Assembly: GCA_030950875.1 (NCBI GenBank)
Contig: JAUZQS010000295.1
Location: forward strand, 1-5,541
Direction: 5' to 3'
From: Mariprofundaceae bacterium
GTDB lineage: Bacteria > Pseudomonadota > Zetaproteobacteria > Mariprofundales > Mariprofundaceae
DNA length: 5,541 nucleotides
A program made the translations under genes and the position numbers. Position 1 is the first letter of the stretch; every line of letters begins with the position of its first letter. Under the pieces are notes generated by a model, which was given only the letters and a program-made list of their open reading frames with translations, had not been told where the DNA came from and ran no database searches. Shown one piece after another: positions 1 through 4,561 of this stretch.

Positions 1-13
1 TAAATTGCAATAT

Positions 14-92
14 AATCACTAAATCACTAAATCACTAAATCACTAAATCACTAAATCACTAAATCACTAAATCACTAAATCACTAAATCACT
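14..92. repeat. Tandem octamer array, unit AAATCACT, 9.9 copies
   Basis: Nine perfect, uninterrupted copies of AAATCACT run from 21 to 92, preceded by a 7/8 copy at 14-20. A further decayed copy (ATCACT) lies at 101-106 after a short AT-rich break. Because the unit is 8 bp and creates TAA on the plus strand and TAG and TGA on the minus strand, all six frames are closed, so the array is not coding. Perfect short-unit arrays of this kind are known to change copy number by slipped-strand mispairing. Here the array sits just upstream of the receiver gene's promoter and just downstream of a possible leftward promoter. Any effect on expression is inference. Confidence 0.97.
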
Positions 93-95
93 AAA

Positions 96-125
96 ATTAT
101 ATCACTTGACTATAAAGCATGTTAA
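96..125 (-). promoter_or_regulatory. Candidate leftward sigma70-type promoter
   Basis: Read on the minus strand, TTAACA (125-120, 5/6 match to TTGACA) is followed after 18 nt by a perfect TATAAT (101-96). Transcription would start near 89-90, inside the octamer array, and run leftward out of the window, so the array would form the 5' leader of that RNA. The site overlaps the rightward promoter at 106-135. The region is AT-rich, so a chance match is possible. Confidence 0.35.
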
Positions 126-135
126 GATGTATTAT
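106..135 (+). promoter_or_regulatory. Candidate rightward sigma70-type promoter of the receiver gene
   Basis: TTGACT (106-111, 5/6 match to TTGACA) and TATTAT (130-135, 5/6 match to TATAAT) are spaced 18 nt apart, directly upstream of the receiver-domain gene. The predicted start of transcription is about 141-143, on top of the ATG at 142, which would give a leaderless or nearly leaderless mRNA. The same TTG could be read as an upstream start codon, but it fits a -35 box better. An alternative -10 (TATAAA, 111-116) has no good -35. Confidence 0.5.
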
Positions 136-141
136 GAGTGC

Positions 142-600
142 ATGTTTCATGTTATTGAAGATAAAGCCATGCTTCGTGAACTTACCGAATCCATACTGAC
201 TGACCATGGTTGCGATGTTTTATGCTTTGAATCTGGCGATCAATACTTGGAATATCTCAAATCTCCCGAGTTTATAAGTCCCATTGCTGTATTAAGTGAT
301 CTCACCATGCCAGGCATCAATGGTTATGATTTAGCAATTGCGATTCGAAAAATACACCCATACCAAAAAATTATTCTCATTACAGGCAATGCCGATGCCT
401 ATCTTCATCCAGAAGCGGTTCAACAAATATGTTATACGCTCGATAAACCATATAAGCCTGAAAAACTCATCTCAATCGTTGATTCGGTAACTGCTTGTCA
501 TCAATTACAGCTGTCGAGCCCAAGCCATGCATACCCTCAAAAGTGCAATATCGATCCTTTGTTTGATTGTCAGTTTGCCTCTTTAAATCAAGATTATTAG
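142..600 (+). CDS. Stand-alone response regulator receiver-domain protein
   Basis: A CheY/FixJ-like receiver that would accept a phosphoryl group from a sensor kinase in the cytoplasm. Numbered from ATG 142 (152 aa), the acidic pair is Glu6-Asp7 at the end of beta1 (MFHVIED). The phospho-acceptor is Asp53 in SDLTMPG, the switch threonine is Thr81 (ITGNAD), and the conserved lysine is Lys102 in DKPYKP. All catalytic positions are therefore present. The receiver ends near residue 114; the remaining roughly 38 residues are a polar tail with two cysteines and no recognisable DNA-binding or enzymatic domain, and stop codons follow at once, so no output domain has been lost to a simple frameshift. 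Start choice: beta1 begins almost at ATG 142. In-frame TTG 106 and ATG 127 would add an extension without family support, and TTG 106 overlaps the -35 box. No strong ribosome binding site is visible (weak GAG at 136-138). The partner kinase and target are unknown. It is convergent with fmt. Confidence 0.85.
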   Translation: MFHVIEDKAMLRELTESILTDHGCDVLCFESGDQYLEYLKSPEFISPIAVLSDLTMPGINGYDLAIAIRKIHPYQKIILITGNADAYLHPEAVQQICYTLDKPYKPEKLISIVDSVTACHQLQLSSPSHAYPQKCNIDPLFDCQFASLNQDY

Positions 601-640
601 TAAGCATTCAGCATACTCACAAGACGCCTAACTTAGCTCT

Positions 641-730
641 AAAAAACGTCATTCCCAAGCGCTTGTATTGGCAATCCATGATGAAATAGTGGTTATCAAT
701 GGATCCTCGATACAAGCATTCGAGGATGAC
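641..730 (-). terminator. Candidate rho-independent terminator after fmt
   Basis: On the minus strand, downstream of the fmt stop codon, the transcript meets the inverted-repeat structure 730-648 and then G followed by six T (646-641). Either the long imperfect stem (arms 699-730 and 648-679) or the nearer small hairpin (675-651) could serve as the terminator stem. The small hairpin contains one C-C mismatch and is 4 nt from the T run, so strength is uncertain. On the plus strand no T run follows the structure, so evidence for termination of the receiver gene is weak. Confidence 0.5.
648..730. repeat. Inverted pair of 32-nt REP-like units
   Basis: Unit A is 648-679 and unit B is the reverse complement of 699-730, separated by 19 nt. 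Both read GTC, then an 8-bp stem with a 9-nt loop, then CCAT. They share GTCAT, GCTTGTAT and ATCCAT exactly. Unit A stem is 651-658 with 668-675 (one C-C mismatch); unit B stem is 703-710 with 720-727 (perfect). Three stem pairs differ between the units with both partners changed (T-A to C-G, C-G to T-A, A-T to G-C), so structure is conserved over sequence. The GTCATTCC...AATCCA layout resembles, from memory, a REP class common between proteobacterial genes and linked to RAYT transposases. No transposase is in the window. The rest of the convergent spacer (601-647, 731-750) shows nothing further. Confidence 0.75.
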
Positions 731-750
731 CCATTAAATGATTTATTGCC

Positions 751-1686
751 CTAGCCTAGAATATTGCCTTCATGCAACTTAGCGCCACGTAGATAGTCCG
801 CTGCCCGCATAGGCTTCTTACCTTCGGGCTGCAATTCAGTGATCTGGTACACCGCAGCATCCCCACAAGTGACACTCAAACCATCTTTTACAGAAACAAC
901 TTCCCCAGCAATTTTGCCTGTTGTAAGTGGTAACACCTCACCTGCAATCACTTTCAACCATTTACCATCAGCTAGCGTACGCGCACCAGGCTTGGGAGAA
1001 AAACAACGAACCACCCGATCAATCGCTGATGCATCCATACTCCAGTCGATGATTCTTTCATCATTTTGAAGTTTTTTCGCGTACGTCATGCCCTGCACAT
1101 CTTGCCCCACACATGCCAAGCCCTGAGCAATCTTCGGCAATGTTTCAACCAACAGTTTTGCCCCCATAGGAGCCAATGCAAACCAGAGATCTGAACCTGT
1201 TGTTGTATTGCTAATTGGCAATGTTTGCGTGGCATAAACACCACCTGTATCGAGGCCTTCTTCCATATGCATCATGCAGACACCCGTTTCATCATCACCG
1301 GCCAATAAAGCACGTTCAATCGGTGCTGCACCACGCCAACGTGGCAACAAGGAAGCATGCACATTGATCGGTGCAATCGATGGCGCATCAAGCCACTGAT
1401 TGGGTAAAATCATGCCAAATGCCACAACAACCAAAAAATCTGCTTTTTTCGCATTTAACCATGCCAAAGCTTGATCATCATTTCGCAACGATTCAGGCGT
1501 AATAACATCAATCCCTGCATCCAATGCTGCTTTTTTAACGGGGCTAGGTGTGAGCTTCATACCACGCCCTGATTTACGGTCTGGCTGGGATACAACGCCC
1601 ACCACATCCATATCGGGACAATCCAATAATGCCTGCAAACATGGCACAGAAAAACCTGGTGTCGCCGCAAAAACTATACGCATCAT
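751..1686 (-). CDS. fmt: Methionyl-tRNA formyltransferase
   Basis: Transfers the formyl group of 10-formyltetrahydrofolate to Met-tRNA(fMet), making the initiator tRNA for bacterial translation; cytoplasmic. The 311-aa length is normal for the family. The N-terminal formyltransferase fold opens with RIVFAATP. The catalytic triad expected for the family is visible as Asn108 and His110 (INVHASLLPRWRGAAPI) and Asp146 (EEGLDTGG). TYAKKL (201-206) marks the start of the C-terminal tRNA-binding domain (about 205-311). Two start codons are adjacent, at 1686 and 1683; the second gives the usual MRIVF start and sits at a comfortable distance from a weak AAGTGAG motif. The gene begins 4 bp after the def stop, so the order def-fmt is the common one and coupling is likely. 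It is the last gene of the chain and runs into the REP-like terminator structure. Confidence 0.98.
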   Translation of the reverse strand: MMRIVFAATPGFSVPCLQALLDCPDMDVVGVVSQPDRKSGRGMKLTPSPVKKAALDAGIDVITPESLRNDDQALAWLNAKKADFLVVVAFGMILPNQWLDAPSIAPINVHASLLPRWRGAAPIERALLAGDDETGVCMMHMEEGLDTGGVYATQTLPISNTTTGSDLWFALAPMGAKLLVETLPKIAQGLACVGQDVQGMTYAKKLQNDERIIDWSMDASAIDRVVRCFSPKPGARTLADGKWLKVIAGEVLPLTTGKIAGEVVSVKDGLSVTCGDAAVYQITELQPEGKKPMRAADYLRGAKLHEGNILG

Positions 1687-1690
1687 TGGC

Positions 1691-2239
1691 TCACTTCTTA
1701 TAAAACTTTATTAATTTTTTGCGAATCATTTTACGTTTTAAAGGCGATAAATAATCGACAAACAACTTCCCATCCAAATGATCAAACTCATGTTGCAATG
1801 CCACAGATTCAAAGCCTTCAAAATCCTGCTCATGTTGCACACCTTGCAAATCAAACCAACGCAAACGTACTGCCGCAGGGCGCTCCACATCTTCATAAAT
1901 CTCTGGTACAGATAAGCAGCCTTCTTCATAGGTTTGCATTTCATCACTGCGCCATAAAAATTCCGGATTAATCCAGACTTTTAAGTTGCGCACTGGCTCA
2001 ACGTCTTTGCCTGTATCTTCATCTTGATAACGACCACTACGCCAATCTGTGTCCGTAATCGCCACACGCAAAGACACACCAATTTGCGGTGCTGCCAAGC
2101 CCACACCCGGTGCATCATACATGGTATCTGCCAAATCTTGCACCAAGGCTCTAATCGCGTCAGATGTTGGGACTTGCACGGGCTTAGCGGCCGTTTGCAA
2201 TACTTTATCTGGGTAAATCAATATCTCACGAATGGCCAT
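1691..2239 (-). CDS. def: Peptide deformylase
   Basis: Metalloenzyme that removes the N-formyl group from nascent proteins, the counterpart of fmt. All three family motifs are present: GVGLAAPQIG (45-54, with Gln51), EGCLSVP (106-112, with metal ligand Cys108) and HEFDH (150-154, metal ligands His150 and His154, catalytic Glu151). At 182 aa it is somewhat longer than the roughly 169-aa E. coli enzyme. The extra length lies around residues 64-84, an acidic and polar loop between the first strand region and the NPEF segment, and in a basic C-terminal tail (KRKMIRKKLIKFYKK). Its ATG shares one base with the lysC stop (TAATG) and no strong ribosome binding site precedes it, so translation probably depends on termination of lysC. 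Function is secure. Confidence 0.98.
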   Translation of the reverse strand: MAIREILIYPDKVLQTAAKPVQVPTSDAIRALVQDLADTMYDAPGVGLAAPQIGVSLRVAITDTDWRSGRYQDEDTGKDVEPVRNLKVWINPEFLWRSDEMQTYEEGCLSVPEIYEDVERPAAVRLRWFDLQGVQHEQDFEGFESVALQHEFDHLDGKLFVDYLSPLKRKMIRKKLIKFYKK

Positions 2240-3456
2240 TATGCGTCGGCATCCAACCCAAAAGCACTGTGCAATGCGCGCACAGCCAACTCAATATATT
2301 TTTCTTCCAACACCACGGTTATTTTTATTTCACTGGTGGTAATCATTTGAATATTAATGTTCTCATGCGATAAAACATCAAACATTTTACATGCTACACC
2401 CGCATGTGAGCGCATGCCTACACCGATAATAGATACTTTCGCAACTGTATCATCACCCTTCACTTTCTCAGCTTTCATTTCAGAGCATAAACCCTGCAAC
2501 AAGACCATTGTGGTGGCATAATCATTGCGTGGAACAGTAAAAGTCATATCAGTAAAGCCTTGTTCACTAACATTTTGAACAATCACATCAACATTAATCC
2601 CTGCATCTGCAACAGGCCCAAAAATACGCGCTGCAATACCTGGCTGATCTGGAATACCTTGAATCGTGACCTTGGCTTCATCACGATGATAAGCCACACC
2701 CGTAATTTCTGCTCTTTCCATACCTGTATCCTCGCCATTGACGATTGTGCCCGTCATATCTTCAAAACTAGAACGCAAATGAATCGGCATATTAAAGCGC
2801 ATTGCCAATTCAACACTGCGTGTTTGCAAGACCTTTGCTCCTAGGGATGCAAATTCTAACATTTCTTCATAACTGATTTCTTGTAGCTTGGCTGCCTGTG
2901 GTACAATACGTGGATCAGTCGTGTAAATACCATTCACATCCGTATAAATATCACAAATATCCGCTTTTACCGCAATCGCCAGTGCGACAGCCGAAGTATC
3001 TGATCCACCACGCCCCAATGTGGTGATGTTACCGTGCTCATCTGAGCCTTGAAAGCCTGTCACCACAGGCACTTCACCCACGTCCATATGACGAATCAAA
3101 TGTTCGCTTTGCACGCCTGTAATACGTGCCCGAGCATGGCTACTATCGGTGCGAAATCCTGCTTGTGAACCACTATAAGAATACGCAACTATACCCAGTC
3201 GATTAAGTTCCATTGCCAATAATGCGGCACTGACTTGCTCACCCGTTGATACCAAGGCATCCATTTCCCGTGCAGGTGCTTCACCATCAATATCATTTGC
3301 CATGGCAATCAACCGATTGGTTTCACCACTCATCGCAGATACCACAACTGCAATTTCATTGCCACGTGCCAAATCAGCCTGAATTAACTTCGCAGTGGCG
3401 CGAATTCTATCCAATGACCCAACCGATGTACCACCATATTTATGTACAATGCGCAT
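2239..3456 (-). CDS. lysC: Aspartate kinase, monofunctional, with tandem ACT domains
   Basis: Phosphorylates L-aspartate with ATP, the entry step to lysine, threonine, methionine and diaminopimelate; cytoplasmic. At 405 aa it matches the monofunctional LysC type rather than the longer kinase-homoserine dehydrogenase fusions. Kinase domain (about 1-240): KYGGTSV (6-12), VSTGEQVS (69-76), GRGGSDTSA (148-156) and YTDVNGIYTTDPR (171-183). Two ACT regulatory domains follow: about 260-335 (DQPGIAARIFG, INVDVIVQN) and about 338-402 (GVGMRSHAGVA, ITTSEIKI). These are the expected places for feedback binding of lysine and/or threonine; which effector applies cannot be read here. The start overlaps the exbD stop and the stop overlaps the def start, both as TAATG. 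No lysine riboswitch precedes it, which fits its position inside an operon. An internal ribosome binding site and Met246 suggest a second, shorter product. Confidence 0.97.
   Translation of the reverse strand: MRIVHKYGGTSVGSLDRIRATAKLIQADLARGNEIAVVVSAMSGETNRLIAMANDIDGEAPAREMDALVSTGEQVSAALLAMELNRLGIVAYSYSGSQAGFRTDSSHARARITGVQSEHLIRHMDVGEVPVVTGFQGSDEHGNITTLGRGGSDTSAVALAIAVKADICDIYTDVNGIYTTDPRIVPQAAKLQEISYEEMLEFASLGAKVLQTRSVELAMRFNMPIHLRSSFEDMTGTIVNGEDTGMERAEITGVAYHRDEAKVTIQGIPDQPGIAARIFGPVADAGINVDVIVQNVSEQGFTDMTFTVPRNDYATTMVLLQGLCSEMKAEKVKGDDTVAKVSIIGVGMRSHAGVACKMFDVLSHENINIQMITTSEIKITVVLEEKYIELAVRALHSAFGLDADA
2719..2733 (-). promoter_or_regulatory. Internal ribosome binding site and ATG for a possible aspartokinase beta subunit
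   Basis: Within lysC, GAGGA (2733-2729) lies 7 nt before an in-frame ATG (2721-2719, Met246). Initiation here would give a 160-aa protein (2239-2721) made only of the two ACT domains. Alpha/beta aspartokinases made from one gene by such an internal start are known, for example in Bacillus subtilis LysC and Corynebacterium. The position at the linker between kinase and ACT1 is just where that start is expected. Use of the site here is inference. Confidence 0.5.
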
Positions 3457-3866
3457 TATTTTTCACTTATTGGAATTGTCGCAATGGCAAGTTTGCCCAT
3501 GCCTAATCCGCGGACTGTATCCATAACATAGACCACACGTTTATGGCGTGTCTCAGCATCGGCACGCAATACCACACGCATATTAGGATCACCCTTGCTA
3601 ATATTTAAGATGCGACGACGAAGCTCGCCATCTTCCACGGCCTCTTCCTGAACATATAACTGACCAGAAGCATCAATACTCACCAATACTTGCGCAACAG
3701 ATTTATCTTCCGTGGCTGTTGTACTCGATGGTAATTCCAATTTCAGGCTATCCGATACGTTAAAACTCGTTGAAACCATGAAAAAGATTAACATCAAAAA
3801 CACCACATCCACCAATGGCGTCATTTCCACCATAAAGTCATCGCGTTTACGATCTCTTAGTTTCAT
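3456..3866 (-). CDS. exbD: ExbD/TolR family biopolymer transport protein
   Basis: Component of a proton-driven inner-membrane motor (ExbB-ExbD-TonB or TolQ-TolR-TolA type). The 136-aa length fits. A short basic cytoplasmic N-terminus (MKLRDRKRDDF) is followed by one membrane segment (about 16-34) with the essential proton-path aspartate Asp20 in MTPLVDVVFLMLIFFM. The remaining roughly 100 residues form the periplasmic domain (RVVLRADAETRHKRVVYVMD). The start codon lies inside the exbB stop (ATGA overlap) with AAGGGTGA 6 nt upstream, so synthesis is coupled to the partner protein. No tonB or tolA is visible nearby, so I cannot say which energised partner it serves; the exbD name is by family only and tolR is equally possible. 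Confidence 0.92.
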   Translation of the reverse strand: MKLRDRKRDDFMVEMTPLVDVVFLMLIFFMVSTSFNVSDSLKLELPSSTTATEDKSVAQVLVSIDASGQLYVQEEAVEDGELRRRILNISKGDPNMRVVLRADAETRHKRVVYVMDTVRGLGMGKLAIATIPISEK

Positions 3867-4471
3867 TCACGATCACCCTTTAATAAATCTACAAAGCGCA
3901 ATGCATGCTCTTCAATTTCAATGACAAACTGATTTACCTTGGCTTCAAACATGCGGTAAGCCACCAACGCAGGAATCGCCACAGTCAAACCCGCCGCAGT
4001 TGTATTCAAAGCTTTGGAAATACCACCTGCCAGCACATCTGCTTTGCCAACGCCTTCAAGCGCAATCACCTGAAACACTTCAATCATCCCGATCACCGTT
4101 CCCAATAGCCCCAACAATGGCGAAATTGCAGCAATCACACCCAAAACACCAATATAACGATCCAAATGCGCTACTTCTTGACGGCCAACCTCTTCTAATA
4201 TTTCCTTCATCACCGAACGTTTCACACCACGGTTTTTTAATGCCAACCACAAAATACGATGCATCGCAGTATTCTTCTTCTCACAGGCCATAATCGCAGC
4301 ATCCACTTGCCCAGCCCGTACATAAGCTTCTATATCCGCCACATCCTTAATCGGTAGAACAACCGAACGACGCAAACTCCAAGAGCGCTCAAAAATCAGA
4401 GTGACTGCGATAATAGACAGAGCGATGAGCACATAAATAACAATGCCTCCTTGGCTGATAAATTCGTACAC
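3863..4471 (-). CDS. exbB: MotA/TolQ/ExbB proton channel family protein
   Basis: Inner-membrane stator-like subunit that forms a proton channel with the ExbD/TolR protein encoded next. 202 aa. Three membrane segments: about 8-27 (GGIVIYVLIALSIIAVTLIF), about 107-131 and about 155-174, with a cytoplasmic domain between the first two. Family signatures are SPLLGLLGTVIGMIEVF (117-133, with Thr125) and GISKALNTTAAGLTVAIPA (150-168, with Thr158), which line up with the channel threonines of ExbB and TolQ. The start is GTG (4471-4469), preceded at 6 nt by a perfect AGGAGG, so it is well supported although not ATG. It is the first gene of the chain after ComEC. In several gammaproteobacteria an exbB-exbD pair also lies near comEC but is followed by lpxK; here lysC follows instead. 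Confidence 0.93.
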   Translation of the reverse strand: MYEFISQGGIVIYVLIALSIIAVTLIFERSWSLRRSVVLPIKDVADIEAYVRAGQVDAAIMACEKKNTAMHRILWLALKNRGVKRSVMKEILEEVGRQEVAHLDRYIGVLGVIAAISPLLGLLGTVIGMIEVFQVIALEGVGKADVLAGGISKALNTTAAGLTVAIPALVAYRMFEAKVNQFVIEIEEHALRFVDLLKGDRE

Positions 4472-4483
4472 GTATTGCCTCCT
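4472..4483 (-). promoter_or_regulatory. Strong Shine-Dalgarno of exbB
   Basis: AGGAGG (4483-4478) sits 6 nt (CAATAC) before the GTG start of the exbB-like gene. It is the best ribosome binding site in the window and fixes the GTG as the start. The downstream genes have weaker sites and rely on overlapping stops and starts, so this site may set expression for the whole chain. Confidence 0.85.
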
Positions 4484-4494
4484 GAATTTAATAA

Positions 4495-4506
4495 ATTAAT
4501 ATTAAT
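4495..4506. promoter_or_regulatory. AT-only perfect palindrome upstream of exbB
   Basis: ATTAATATTAAT is a perfect 12-bp palindrome between the candidate TATAAT box and the ribosome binding site. It could be an operator or simply part of an AT-rich leader. It does not match a regulator box I can name with confidence. Confidence 0.25.
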
Positions 4507-4532
4507 GTTCATCATATTCGTTTGTTGTGCGG

Positions 4533-4561
4533 ATTATAAGAGTAAGTCTACCCACTGCAAT
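4533..4561 (-). promoter_or_regulatory. Candidate promoter of the exbB-exbD-lysC-def-fmt chain
   Basis: A perfect TATAAT (4538-4533) overlaps the comEC stop codon. A poor -35 candidate, TTGCAG (about 4560-4555; three of six consensus positions), lies 16 nt upstream inside the comEC end. Transcription would begin near 4526, leaving a leader of about 55 nt. Read-through from comEC is an alternative, since no terminator with a T run is seen in the 62-bp gap. Confidence 0.35.

Noticed and set aside
11..16. TATAAT on the plus strand as a promoter for the receiver gene
   Set aside because: Its -35 would lie left of the window and it is over 120 bp from the gene; it cannot be assessed.
14..92. CRISPR array
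   Set aside because: The unit is 8 bp with no spacers; it is a simple tandem repeat.
106..141. TTG 106 or ATG 127 as the start of the receiver gene
   Set aside because: The added residues lie outside the receiver fold, no ribosome binding site supports TTG 106, and it overlaps a good -35 box.
648..730. Terminator for the receiver gene on the plus strand
   Set aside because: No T run follows the hairpins on the plus strand; only the minus-strand reading has one.
1738..1947. Minus-strand open frame inside def in another frame
   Set aside because: It is an out-of-frame shadow of the conserved deformylase sequence.
2024..2350. Plus-strand open frame of 108 codons opposite def and the end of lysC
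   Set aside because: It is antisense to two genes with all family motifs, crosses their junction, and encodes no recognisable protein. The other open frames opposite the minus-strand genes were rejected for the same reason.
3457..3500. Lysine riboswitch upstream of lysC
   Set aside because: lysC starts within the exbD stop codon, leaving no leader for a riboswitch.
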